From: an uncultured Clostridia bacterium
GTDB taxonomy: Bacteria > Bacillota > Clostridia > Peptostreptococcales > Anaerovoracaceae
Direction: 5' to 3'
Length of the DNA: 38,605 bases
NCBI GenBank assembly: GCA_944388495.1
Contig: CALXIZ010000051.1
Span: 1-38,605, forward strand
Positions 1-7,624 of this stretch are shown here, piece after piece. The position numbers and the translations under genes were made by a program. The notes under the pieces are model-generated. The model did not search any database. It saw only the letters and a program-made list of their open reading frames with translations, and was not told where the DNA came from. The number at the start of each line of letters is the position of its first letter. The stretch's first letter is position 1.

Positions 1-58
1 TGTATGAAAAATGTAAGAAATGTTTTCGAAGATATGCCCGGGAATCTGAAAGAATATC

Positions 59-67
59 TGCTATAAT
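59..67 (+). promoter_or_regulatory. Extended -10 promoter, first gene
   Basis: TGCTATAAT is a perfect extended -10 (TGn + TATAAT). No clear -35 is visible. The start site would fall near 74, leaving a very short leader before the gene at 94. Confidence 0.55.
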
Positions 68-93
68 ATTTCTGTCAAAGGGGTGTGAGTATA

Positions 94-711
94 TTGGGAA
101 ACAGTTCTGTTTATCTGTTGTTTACAAAATCAAATACTCTGATGTCAAAAGCAGTCTCTGCGCTGACAAATGATGAGTATACACATGTGGCAATTTGTGT
201 CGATGATACATTTACGGATTTTTATTCTTTCGGAAGGAGGACTCCGTATTTCATGCTGCCGGCCGGATTTACGAAAGAATCTGTCTACGGAGGGCTTTAC
301 CGGCAGGATGAGAGCATCCCGTGCAAGCTGGTAAAAATACAGACAGATGAAAGAAAAGTGGACAGAGCCAGAGCAATCCTGGATTTTTTCTATGAGAACC
401 GGTTTCGGTACAAATACAGTATCCTCGGAACGGTATTATGCAGGGTCGGGATTACATATCACCGGAATTATCACCGATTCTGTTCGCAGTTTGTCGGCGA
501 ACTGCTGCAGGAATGTGATATTCTGATCAAAAACAGAGAACCGGCGCTGATGCGGCCGTCACAGCTCGACCGTGAGCTTTCGGCGCACCGGCTGTTTGAG
601 GGCGACATCGGCGGTCTGAAGGCGTGGATCGAAAACAGAGCCTGTTTTATGACGGCGGCCGGCAGGCGGCCGGAATCCGGCGGATATCCGGCCGCTGCTT
701 CTCTCTTTTAG
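94..711 (+). CDS. Permuted papain-like (NlpC/P60-type) amidase family protein
   Basis: About 205 residues without a signal peptide or membrane segment. It resembles the circularly permuted NlpC/P60 (YiiX/YaeF-like) fold: the catalytic His precedes the Cys, with His31 in YTHVAI and Cys130 in RFCSQFVGELL. Family members are thiol hydrolases or acyltransferases acting on amide or ester bonds; the substrate here cannot be read. I chose the TTG at 94 because the AAAGGGGTG ribosome binding site (77-85) runs into an upstream in-frame GTG at 85; starting at GTG would give 208 residues. The last 15 codons are GC-rich and double as the terminator hairpin, so the C-terminal tail is probably not part of the fold. 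Monocistronic. Confidence 0.6.
   Translation: MGNSSVYLLFTKSNTLMSKAVSALTNDEYTHVAICVDDTFTDFYSFGRRTPYFMLPAGFTKESVYGGLYRQDESIPCKLVKIQTDERKVDRARAILDFFYENRFRYKYSILGTVLCRVGITYHRNYHRFCSQFVGELLQECDILIKNREPALMRPSQLDRELSAHRLFEGDIGGLKAWIENRACFMTAAGRRPESGGYPAAASLF
666..705 (+). terminator. Terminator hairpin inside the 3' end of the amidase gene
   Basis: GCGGCCGG (666-673) pairs with CCGGCCGC (688-695) and is followed by the pyrimidine run TGCTTCTCTCTTTT. The stop codon (709-711) lies after the hairpin, so the terminator is coded within the gene. Confidence 0.5.
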
Positions 712-726
712 CGGAAGGAACGATCC

Positions 727-1032
727 TCAGCCGAAGAGTTCGTCACCTTTCTTAAATTCGAAGGCAGGGTGGAAGTCGAAGCGTACGGCGCCGACGGCAA
801 TGTCGGGGCCTACCGCACGCTGGATTCTGGCAACGCCTTCGTTGCCGAAGCCGGCACAAAGCTCGATTGCGGTGCAGCCTTTTTCGACCATTTCTCTGGC
901 GACAGCTTCCGCCTGCTCGTAGGTGGAGCAGCCGATTACGTTCATATCGATTTCGTCTCCTTCGACGATACCTCTCTGCTTTTCCGGATCACAGCCGGGA
1001 GCGACGTAAACAAATGCGCACTGGAATTTCAT
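727..1032 (-). CDS. Conserved hypothetical protein (DUF6506-like)
   Basis: 101 residues, small and soluble, starting MKFQCAFVYVAPGCDPEK and carrying the AIELCAGFGNEGVARIQ block and the AVGAVRFDFHPAFEF end that I associate with the DUF6506 family. The function is not known. ATG at 1032 has a strong AAGGAGG site a few bases upstream. It is divergent from the Abi-like gene (182 bp between starts) and convergent with the amidase gene, so it is most likely transcribed alone. A minus-strand TACAAT at 1092-1097 could be its -10, but no convincing -35 accompanies it. Confidence 0.6.
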   Translation of the reverse strand: MKFQCAFVYVAPGCDPEKQRGIVEGDEIDMNVIGCSTYEQAEAVAREMVEKGCTAIELCAGFGNEGVARIQRAVGPDIAVGAVRFDFHPAFEFKKGDELFG

Positions 1033-1167
1033 CTTTTCCTCCTTGATAATCTGTCATTCGTTTTCTGTGAAGTGATAAATTCTCTTTTCTTATTGTAAAT
1101 CAAAACGGTTGCGGAAAGCCAGAGAAACTTTTTACGGTTCAGTCTGTTTCCTGCCCGGCAGAGCCCG

Positions 1168-1176
1168 TGGTAGAAT
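1168..1176 (+). promoter_or_regulatory. Extended -10 promoter of the Abi-like gene
   Basis: TGGTAGAAT fits the TGnTATAAT form with one mismatch; the -35 region (TTCCTG at 1148-1153) is weak. A start near 1183 leaves about 30 nt of leader, too short for a long structured RNA upstream of the gene. Confidence 0.4.
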
Positions 1177-1214
1177 AAGAAAAAGCATATCCGAAAAAAC
1201 GGGGAGGGAGAGTC

Positions 1215-2123
1215 TTGAAGGAAAGAAAACCGATGACGTATGAGGAACAGGTCGCTGTCATCCGCAGAAAAGGATTTATTATCTATGATGATGAGGTCGG
1301 CGACTGCATCGCATTTCTCAGAAAAGTAAATTATTACCGCTTTTCCGCTTATTTTCTTCCTTTTATGAAGAACGACAGGACTTTTGAAAGAGGAATATCG
1401 TTTTTCCGTCTGCAGCGCATCTATGAATTTGACAGCAGACTGAGATCTCTCATTTTTGAGATCATCGAGGATGTGGAGGTCTACCTCCGGACGCAGATTT
1501 CTTATTATGTCTCACAGAAATACGGCGCTTTCGGCCATCTGAATGACGCCATGTATTCCCGCCGTCACGACGAACACAATTTTCTCGGCAGAATCCGGCG
1601 CTGTGTGGAACAGAACAGAGATTCTCCGATTATCATTCAGAGTCAGAAGAAAAATGACGGAAGAGTTCCGCTCTGGATTATCGTTGAGTTTTTCTCGGTC
1701 GGTATGCTGACTTACTTTTTTCTCGATATGAAATCGGCGGATCAGAAGGAGATTGCGGAAAAAATCTACCGGGCCCGCGTAAAAGAATTCGAAAGCTGGC
1801 TTCACTGTCTGACAGATCTGAGAAACCGCTGTGCGCATTATCTGAGTCTTTACGGATGGACCTTCGCTGCCGCACCGCGCCTGCCGCAGGATGTCGCCTG
1901 CTTTTACGAAGCTGACAGGAGTCTGTTTCCGCAGCTTCTTGTTCTGAAATTTCTGTATCCCGATGAACGGGAATGGATGTTTAAAATGATGGCGGTCCTG
2001 AAACCGCTGATGCTGGAGTATGAGGAGGACATCGAACTGCGTCATATCGGATTCCCGGAAAACTGGGAGAATCTGCTGGCCGGACGCGGCGGAACAGGTG
2101 CAGCGGACAAAACCGCAGGATAG
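1215..2123 (+). CDS. Abi_2/AbiD/AbiF-like abortive infection family protein
   Basis: 302 residues with the Abi_2 pattern: an N-terminal YEEQVAVIRRKGF segment, the LRKVNYYRFSAYFLPF block, an EFDSRLRSLIFEIIEDVEVYLRT helix split over residues 70-95, and RNRCAH at 203-208. The last matches the R-x4-H HEPN motif found in this family, usually linked to RNA cleavage. Family members include phage abortive-infection proteins and toxin-like proteins. The start is TTG 1215, seven bases after GGGGAGGGAG; an in-frame ATG at 1233 is a weaker alternative. The gene stands alone, with no partner antitoxin gene, and its leader is short. Membership is well supported; a defence role is inference. Confidence 0.8.
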   Translation: MKERKPMTYEEQVAVIRRKGFIIYDDEVGDCIAFLRKVNYYRFSAYFLPFMKNDRTFERGISFFRLQRIYEFDSRLRSLIFEIIEDVEVYLRTQISYYVSQKYGAFGHLNDAMYSRRHDEHNFLGRIRRCVEQNRDSPIIIQSQKKNDGRVPLWIIVEFFSVGMLTYFFLDMKSADQKEIAEKIYRARVKEFESWLHCLTDLRNRCAHYLSLYGWTFAAAPRLPQDVACFYEADRSLFPQLLVLKFLYPDEREWMFKMMAVLKPLMLEYEEDIELRHIGFPENWENLLAGRGGTGAADKTAG

Positions 2124-2136
2124 ATCATGCACTGAT

Positions 2137-2171
2137 CCGTACAGCCGGCCGGATATCCGCCGGCTGTACGG
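2137..2171. terminator. Bidirectional terminator hairpin between convergent genes
   Basis: A perfect 13-bp stem (2137-2149 with 2159-2171) with loop CGGATATCC sits just after the Abi-like stop and just before the stop of the minus-strand gene. T tracts on both sides are weak. Confidence 0.6.
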
Positions 2172-2176
2172 AAAGA

Positions 2177-2608
2177 TTATTTTGCGTCGGAGTCGTTTCG
2201 GAATTCACTGATACCGTACATCCCCTGTTCCGTGCAGTGCTTCGGGATATCGGAAGGGAAGCAGATAAGCATCTTATCGAATACTTCGAGGAATGTGCCG
2301 TTCCAGCCTTTTTCCTCTTCGATCGGGCGGCATATCTCCTCTTTGCTGTCAAAATCTGCGTTTTTCGGATCGATATCAGGCAGCTCAACGCCCGGAACGG
2401 CATAATAGTGGTATTCGGCGCTGTGAGGGCTGAACTGATTTGCTATTTTCATGTTCCAGTAATCGCCTCCGAATTCTTCGATCAGCTTCTGTCTGGCTCT
2501 GTCTCCGGCTTTTTTCGGATCATAGCCCTCGCAGATCAGTTCACGGAATATGCCGCTTCTGATCTCGGGACTGCTGGTCAGGATCGTATACATCTTAGTC
2601 TCGCTCAT
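2177..2608 (-). CDS. Hypothetical protein, 143 residues, not recognised
   Basis: I do not recognise this protein. It starts MSETKMYTILTSSPEIRSG, is soluble and acidic, has no signal peptide or membrane span, and contains a short basic stretch (GYDPKKAGDRARQKLIEEF) followed by an aromatic patch (HSAEYHYYAVPGVELP) and Asp/Glu-rich segments. ATG at 2608 is preceded by AAAGGA at good spacing, so the start is secure. The stop overlaps the edge of the shared terminator with the Abi-like gene. Upstream on the same strand lie a strong hairpin-T-run terminator (2652-2685) and a seven-codon ORF with a perfect ribosome binding site (2795-2818), an arrangement that could be transcription attenuation. Confidence 0.65.
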   Translation of the reverse strand: MSETKMYTILTSSPEIRSGIFRELICEGYDPKKAGDRARQKLIEEFGGDYWNMKIANQFSPHSAEYHYYAVPGVELPDIDPKNADFDSKEEICRPIEEEKGWNGTFLEVFDKMLICFPSDIPKHCTEQGMYGISEFRNDSDAK

Positions 2609-2651
2609 CGGGATATCCTTTCTTATTCTGTCGGGTGATAAAAAATTCTGT

Positions 2652-2685
2652 ACAGAGCTTTCCGCCGGTATGCGGAAAGCTCTGT
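2652..2685 (-). terminator. Strong intrinsic terminator in the leader of the 2177-2608 gene
   Basis: A perfect 14-bp stem (2652-2665 with 2672-2685), 6-nt loop CGGTAT. Read on the minus strand it is followed by AGAATTTTTTATC, a good T run; on the plus strand there is none. It lies 44 bp upstream of the minus-strand start at 2608 and no minus-strand gene precedes it, so it may act as an attenuator. Confidence 0.6.
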
Positions 2686-2794
2686 TCTTATCATATCCTA
2701 CAGAAGCGGGAATGGCAACCGCCGGAGGCAGTCTCCTTCCTTCCTGCAGTCATTCTGCCGATATCCCGAAAAACTGTCCCGCAGATCCGTTTTT

Positions 2795-2818
2795 TCAGTC
2801 TCCGAAGAAAAGTTTCAT
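2795..2818 (-). other. Candidate leader peptide ORF (7 codons)
   Basis: ATG at 2818 encodes MKLFFGD then TGA. A perfect GGAGG lies five bases upstream (2824-2828). It precedes the terminator at 2652-2685 and then the 143-residue gene. It may be a leader ORF or chance; the same DNA in another frame is open but unremarkable. Confidence 0.3.
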
Positions 2819-2875
2819 TTTTCCCTCCTGAACATAGTTTGTCTGCAGCGGATGCAGACGGCTGAAATGATTGTC

Positions 2876-2884
2876 TGATATAAT
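2876..2884 (+). promoter_or_regulatory. Extended -10 promoter of nrdG
   Basis: TGATATAAT is a perfect extended -10. No good -35 is seen. The start near 2891 leaves a leader of about 110 nt, including a GTTGT/ACAAC hairpin (2968-2981) just before the GGAG ribosome binding site. The rest of 2609-3002 shows no gene. Confidence 0.5.
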
Positions 2885-3002
2885 TCTGACAGGACGATTT
2901 TCCGGTATCCGCGGATAATTTTTCCGGATTCCGATATAAGTATATCTCAGAGATAGGAATTAGAATGTTGTTTTTACAACAAAAAGAGAAAAGGAGAAAA
3001 AA

Positions 3003-3758
3003 ATGTCTGACGACAGCATGAGAATCAGAGGATTTCAGAAACTGACGCTGCTGGACTATCCGGGACAGATGGCCTGCATCGTCTTTACCGCCGGCTGCAA
3101 TTTCAGATGTCCCTTCTGCCAGAATGCGGGGCTGCTGCAGACGGATGCTGCGGAAGACGCAGAGGAATCCACCGGCGGCAGAACACAGGAAGATGAGATT
3201 TTCAGCTATCTGGAAAAGAGGAGAGGTATTCTGGACGGTGTCGTCATCTCCGGCGGAGAGCCTCTGATGCAGGAAAAGCTGCCGGAATTTATCAGGAGGA
3301 TACGGCAGCTGGGGCTGTTGGTAAAAGTGGACACCAACGGGAGCTTTCCCGACAGACTCGCTTATCTGCTGGAAGAAAATCTGGTCGATTATGTGGCTAT
3401 GGATATTAAGAGCGGCAGAGAAGGTTATCCGGACGCTTCGGGATGCAGACGGAAGGATATAGTGAAACAGGTCGCCGCAAGCATCGCTCTGCTGAACAGG
3501 GCAGCTTCGGAGAGCAGATGCGGAAACGGTTTTTCCTGTGAGTTCAGGACGACGCTGGTGAAGGGAATACACCGTGCAGAGGATGTGGAGGAAATCGCGC
3601 GTCAGATCGGCCGTGATATTCCGTATTATCTGCAGTCTTATTCCGATGCCGGAGATATTCTTCACCCGGAAGGTCTCGCTTCCTTTTCCGGAGAGGAGCT
3701 CGCCGATATGCTGCACAGAGCGCGCAGATACTGCCGGAAGGCGGAGCTGAGAATTTGA
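3003..3758 (+). CDS. nrdG: Anaerobic ribonucleotide reductase activating enzyme (radical SAM)
   Basis: 251 residues. Near the N terminus is the radical SAM cluster motif C32-x3-C36-x2-C39 (AGCNFRCPFC), after the FQKLTLLDYPGQMACIVF segment typical of the longer NrdG/PflA-like activases; the SAM-binding VISGGEPLMQ follows. It should cleave S-adenosylmethionine with a 4Fe-4S cluster to install the glycyl radical on NrdD in the cytoplasm. At 251 residues it is longer than the E. coli-type NrdG (about 155). The ATG at 3003 follows AAAAGGAG. It lies upstream of nrdD, the reverse of the common nrdDG order, and nrdD has its own promoter 205 bp downstream. Confidence 0.9.
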   Translation: MSDDSMRIRGFQKLTLLDYPGQMACIVFTAGCNFRCPFCQNAGLLQTDAAEDAEESTGGRTQEDEIFSYLEKRRGILDGVVISGGEPLMQEKLPEFIRRIRQLGLLVKVDTNGSFPDRLAYLLEENLVDYVAMDIKSGREGYPDASGCRRKDIVKQVAASIALLNRAASESRCGNGFSCEFRTTLVKGIHRAEDVEEIARQIGRDIPYYLQSYSDAGDILHPEGLASFSGEELADMLHRARRYCRKAELRI

Positions 3759-3759
3759 C

Positions 3760-3812
3760 TCCCAATATATAGTGCATAATCACTTGCCATACAGAATATA
3801 TTGTGCTATGCT
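3760..3812 (+). promoter_or_regulatory. nrdD promoter with two NrdR boxes
   Basis: Two 16-bp NrdR-type boxes at 3760-3775 (core CAATATATAG) and 3791-3806 (core GAATATATTG, flanks ACA and TGC) start exactly 31 bp apart, three helical turns, as expected for cooperative NrdR binding (consensus core CWATATATWG). Between TTGCCA (3784-3789) and TATGCT (3807-3812) is a 17-bp spacer, and box 2 fills it. Repression by NrdR when dATP is high follows from knowledge of the regulator. Confidence 0.85.
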
Positions 3813-3963
3813 TAGTGTTAATCTGGAGAAAAACACAGCATCTGTAACCCGGCACGGAAAAAAGCTGTACGGGAAAGTACGGAAAGTGTATCAGAAAATA
3901 CAGAGCGGGGTACAGAAATATACAGAAGGTATGAGTACGGAAATACGGGAGGAGTGAAACAGA

Positions 3964-6387
3964 ATGTATAAAGTCATCAAGAGAGACGGAAAAGTGGCTG
4001 AATTTGACATTCAGAAGATCGTAAATGCCATCACGAAAGCCTTCCACGCGCTGGAAAAGCAGTATAACAGTTCGGTGATCGATTTTCTGGCTCTGAAAGT
4101 CACGGCTGATTTTGAACCGAAGATTTCGGACGGACGCATCAGTGTGGAGGATATTCAGGACAGTGTGGAATCCGTGCTGAGCAGAGCCGGATATGCCGAC
4201 GTGGCAAAAGCATATATCCTTTACCGTAAAAAGAGGGAAAATCTCAGAAACGTGGAATCCACCGTTCTCGACTACAAGAAAGTGGTGGACAATTATCTCA
4301 ATGTAAACGACTGGAGAGTGAAGGAAAATTCCACCGTAACCTACTCTGTGGGCGGCCTGATCCTCTCCAATTCCGGAGCGATTACAGCCAATTACTGGCT
4401 TTCACAGATTTACGACGATGAGATCGCAAATGCTCACCGCAATGCGGATATTCATATCCACGACCTGTCCATGCTGACGGGCTACTGTGCCGGCTGGTCT
4501 CTGAAGCAGCTGATTCAGGAGGGACTCGGCGGAGTTCCGGGAAAAATAACTTCTGCTCCTGCCCGCCATCTGTCCACTCTGTGCAATCAGATGGTAAATT
4601 TCCTCGGCATCATGCAGAATGAATGGGCCGGAGCGCAGGCCTTTTCTTCCTTTGATACGTATCTCGCACCGTTTGTCAGGGCGGATAACCTGACCTACCG
4701 CCAGGTGAAGCAGTGCATCGAATCCTTTATCTACGGTGTGAATACGCCGTCGCGCTGGGGAACGCAGGCGCCGTTTTCCAATATCACGCTGGACTGGACT
4801 GTTCCGCCTGATCTGGCCGAGATGAATGCGATCGTCGGCGGAAAAGAGATGCCGTTCAAGTATAAGGACTGCAAAAAAGAGATGGATATGGTCAATAAGG
4901 CTTTTATCGAAATCATGATCGAGGGCGACGCCAACGGACGGGGATTTCAGTATCCGATTCCGACGTATTCCATCACAAAGGACTTCGACTGGTCGGATAC
5001 GGAAAATAACCGCATGCTGTTCGAGATGACGGCGAAGTACGGAACTCCGTATTTTTCCAACTATATCAACAGCGATATGGAGCCGAGCGACGTGCGCAGC
5101 ATGTGCTGCCGCCTGCGTCTCGATCTGAGAGAGCTGCGCAAGAAGACGGGAGGATTTTTCGGCAGCGGAGAAAGTACCGGTTCGGTAGGCGTTGTCACGA
5201 TCAATATGCCGCGCATCGCGTATCTGTCGGAGAATGAAAAGGACTTTTTCCGCCGTCTGGATCGTATGATGGACCTCGCGGCACGTTCGCTGAAGATCAA
5301 ACGAACCGTCATCACGCGCCTTCTTGATGAGGGGCTTTATCCGTATACAAAGCGTTATCTGGGAACATTTGACAATCATTTCTCTACGATCGGCCTGGTG
5401 GGCATGAACGAAGCCGGTCTCAATGCGAAATGGCTGGCAAAGGATCTCACGCATCCGGAGACGCAGGAGTTCACGAAAAAAGTGCTGAATCACATGAGAG
5501 AGCGTCTCTCTGATTATCAGGAGGAATACGGAGATCTTTACAATCTGGAGGCGACGCCCGCGGAATCCACTTCCTACCGGCTGGCAAAGCACGATGTGGA
5601 ACAGTATCCGGATATTATAACGGCTTCAGAGGACAACGGAACGCCGTATTATACCAACAGCAGTCATCTGCCGGTGGGATATACGGATGATGTCTTTGCG
5701 GCGCTCGATATTCAGGATGAACTGCAGACGCTCTATACCTCCGGTACGGTATTTCATACTTTTCTCGGAGAACGTCTCAGCGACTGGAGCGCCGCGGCAA
5801 AGCTGATCCGCAGGATCGCGGAAAATTACCGTCTGCCGTATTATACGCTCTCGCCGACGTATTCCGTGTGCAGAAATCACGGTTATCTGGCCGGTGAACA
5901 GTATGAGTGCCCCGTCTGCCACGAAAAGACGGAGGTATACAGCCGGATCACAGGCTATTACCGTCCGGTTCAGAACTGGAATGACGGAAAGGCGCAGGAA
6001 TTCAGACAGAGAAAGGCATATCGCGTATCATCCGCTCCGGTGTCCTGCGGAGAGCGCCGCATGGAACATGCAAAGAAGGAGTCTGTTTCGTATCCGCAGG
6101 AATCTCTGACGAAACCGCAGCCGGAAAAGAGCGGTGCAGAGGAAAAGGCGGGACGTGTGCTTCTGTTTACGACGAAGACCTGCCCGAACTGCAGAACGGC
6201 GAAAAAGATGCTGCAAGATGCGGGAGTCGAGTACACTGCAGTCTCCGCAGAGGAACAGCCTGATCTCGTAAGGAAATACCGTGTCATGCAGGCGCCGACT
6301 CTCGTCGCCGTCACGGATCACGGTACGGAATCGGCGGCGGGTGTGACGATGATCCGGAGAATGATCGAATCGGGAATCGCAGAGTAG
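3964..6387 (+). CDS. nrdD: Anaerobic ribonucleoside-triphosphate reductase with C-terminal redoxin domain
   Basis: 807 residues. Order: ATP-cone (about 1-90, MYKVIKRDGKVAEFDIQKIV), catalytic barrel with adjacent Cys381-Cys382, zinc ribbon C636-x2-H639-x9-C649-x2-C652, glycyl-radical loop RITGY with Gly664 and the PVQNWNDGK tail, then a linker and a glutaredoxin/NrdH-like domain (about 720-807) with redox motif C740-P-N-C743. It reduces NTPs to dNTPs without oxygen. Class III enzymes use either formate or a redoxin as electron donor; the fused CPNC domain suggests the redoxin type, with the donor supplied in cis. ATG 3964 follows GGAGG. Transcription is under the NrdR-box promoter; NrdG upstream is its activase. 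The fusion raises the length above the usual 600-750. Confidence 0.93.
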   Translation: MYKVIKRDGKVAEFDIQKIVNAITKAFHALEKQYNSSVIDFLALKVTADFEPKISDGRISVEDIQDSVESVLSRAGYADVAKAYILYRKKRENLRNVESTVLDYKKVVDNYLNVNDWRVKENSTVTYSVGGLILSNSGAITANYWLSQIYDDEIANAHRNADIHIHDLSMLTGYCAGWSLKQLIQEGLGGVPGKITSAPARHLSTLCNQMVNFLGIMQNEWAGAQAFSSFDTYLAPFVRADNLTYRQVKQCIESFIYGVNTPSRWGTQAPFSNITLDWTVPPDLAEMNAIVGGKEMPFKYKDCKKEMDMVNKAFIEIMIEGDANGRGFQYPIPTYSITKDFDWSDTENNRMLFEMTAKYGTPYFSNYINSDMEPSDVRSMCCRLRLDLRELRKKTGGFFGSGESTGSVGVVTINMPRIAYLSENEKDFFRRLDRMMDLAARSLKIKRTVITRLLDEGLYPYTKRYLGTFDNHFSTIGLVGMNEAGLNAKWLAKDLTHPETQEFTKKVLNHMRERLSDYQEEYGDLYNLEATPAESTSYRLAKHDVEQYPDIITASEDNGTPYYTNSSHLPVGYTDDVFAALDIQDELQTLYTSGTVFHTFLGERLSDWSAAAKLIRRIAENYRLPYYTLSPTYSVCRNHGYLAGEQYECPVCHEKTEVYSRITGYYRPVQNWNDGKAQEFRQRKAYRVSSAPVSCGERRMEHAKKESVSYPQESLTKPQPEKSGAEEKAGRVLLFTTKTCPNCRTAKKMLQDAGVEYTAVSAEEQPDLVRKYRVMQAPTLVAVTDHGTESAAGVTMIRRMIESGIAE

Positions 6388-6409
6388 AGACGGGAGAGGA
6401 GTGAAGAAT

Positions 6410-7624
6410 ATGAAACCGGCAGAAACCGGCGGGCGCCGTGTGCGGCGGGATCGGAAGGGAATGATTCTTCTGATTTCTGTTCTGTCCATGACGCCGCCTC
6501 TTTCCACTGATATGTATCTTCCGGCGCTGCCTCACATGACAGAGAGTTTCGATGCTTCGACCGGCGTGATCAACCTCACGCTGGTCGCCTTTTTCTTTTT
6601 TCTGGCCGTGGGGATTCTCGTCACCGGACCGGCCAGTGACAAATACGGCAGACGCCCTGTTCTTCTTCTGAGCCTGACGCTTTATGCCGTATTCAGTCTG
6701 CTGTGTGCCTTTTCTGTCAATATTCAGATGCTGATTGCGGCCAGAATCTTTCAGGCTCTCGGGGGCGGAGGAATGATGGCGGTCTCTACCGCTCTGGTCA
6801 AAGACTGTTTTGAAGCGGAGCGCAGAGGAAGTGTTCTGGCCGTCGTGCAGGCGATGGCCGTCATCGCTCCCATGGCCGCGCCTCTTCTGGGAGCTTTTAT
6901 CCTCAGCTTTTTCACCTGGAGAGCGACCTTTCTCGTTCTGACTGTAATCGGTGCAGTCTCTCTGGCAGCTTCGGCATTTATGGGTGAGACGCTGAAAAAA
7001 GAAGAAAAGAGCAGCGAAAGCCTCGGAAAAACGCTGAAAAAGATGATAGTCATCGGAAGAAACCGGGCATTCCTGAAGTATCTTCTCATGCTGTCGTTTT
7101 TTATGACGCCGTACATGGCGTATATCAGTGTCTGCTCTTATATTTATATCGATATCTTCCGCCTGAGCGATGCGATGTACAGCATCTTTTTTGCTGTCAA
7201 TTCCGCTTTTGCCGTCTTCGGGCCGGCGCTTTATATTTTTTTCATCAGACGAACGACAGCGCTGCGTCTGAACACGGCCTGCCTGATCATCTCGTTCGTC
7301 AGTGCGGGAATGCTGCTGTCGCTGGGAAGCAGAAGTCCTCTGCTGTTCCTGCTGTCTTTTCTTCCGTTTACGGTGGTGGAGAGCATGATTCGTCCTCTGG
7401 GTACCGAAATCCTGCTTCGTCAGCAGGACGGGGATACCGGAGCGGTATCCTCGCTGATCAATTTTTCGCTGACTGTTTTCGGAAGTGCCGGAATGGTGGC
7501 AGGCGTGCTCCCGTGGCCGGATTTTATTTCGGGCCTCGGCATCGTGATAGTGATTTTTTCGACTCTGTCAGCCTTTTTCTTTATTCGTTCGTTTTCGGGC
7601 CGGAGCAGAGTGAAGGATCTGTGA
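6410..7624 (+). CDS. MFS drug efflux transporter, Bcr/CflA type
   Basis: 404 residues with about 12 hydrophobic segments, a cytoplasmic basic N terminus, the STDMYLPALPHM first-helix signature of Bcr/CflA pumps and the DKYGRRPVLL loop 2-3 motif of major facilitators. It should export drugs or metabolites by proton antiport; substrate unknown. I chose ATG 6410: GAGAGGAG (6394-6401) is eight bases upstream, and an in-frame GTG at 6401 lies within that site. It begins 22 bp after nrdD and has no promoter of its own that I can see, so it is probably read from the nrdD promoter. Its last 44 bases overlap the convergent Nudix gene. Confidence 0.85.
   Translation: MKPAETGGRRVRRDRKGMILLISVLSMTPPLSTDMYLPALPHMTESFDASTGVINLTLVAFFFFLAVGILVTGPASDKYGRRPVLLLSLTLYAVFSLLCAFSVNIQMLIAARIFQALGGGGMMAVSTALVKDCFEAERRGSVLAVVQAMAVIAPMAAPLLGAFILSFFTWRATFLVLTVIGAVSLAASAFMGETLKKEEKSSESLGKTLKKMIVIGRNRAFLKYLLMLSFFMTPYMAYISVCSYIYIDIFRLSDAMYSIFFAVNSAFAVFGPALYIFFIRRTTALRLNTACLIISFVSAGMLLSLGSRSPLLFLLSFLPFTVVESMIRPLGTEILLRQQDGDTGAVSSLINFSLTVFGSAGMVAGVLPWPDFISGLGIVIVIFSTLSAFFFIRSFSGRSRVKDL

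Noticed and set aside
2691-3716. Long minus-strand ORF across nrdG
   Set aside because: It is a shadow of nrdG; composition is repetitive and family-less, and nrdG is certain.
3772-3957. 61-codon ORF between nrdG and nrdD
   Set aside because: It starts within the NrdR boxes, upstream of the likely transcription start, has no ribosome binding site and no recognisable domain.
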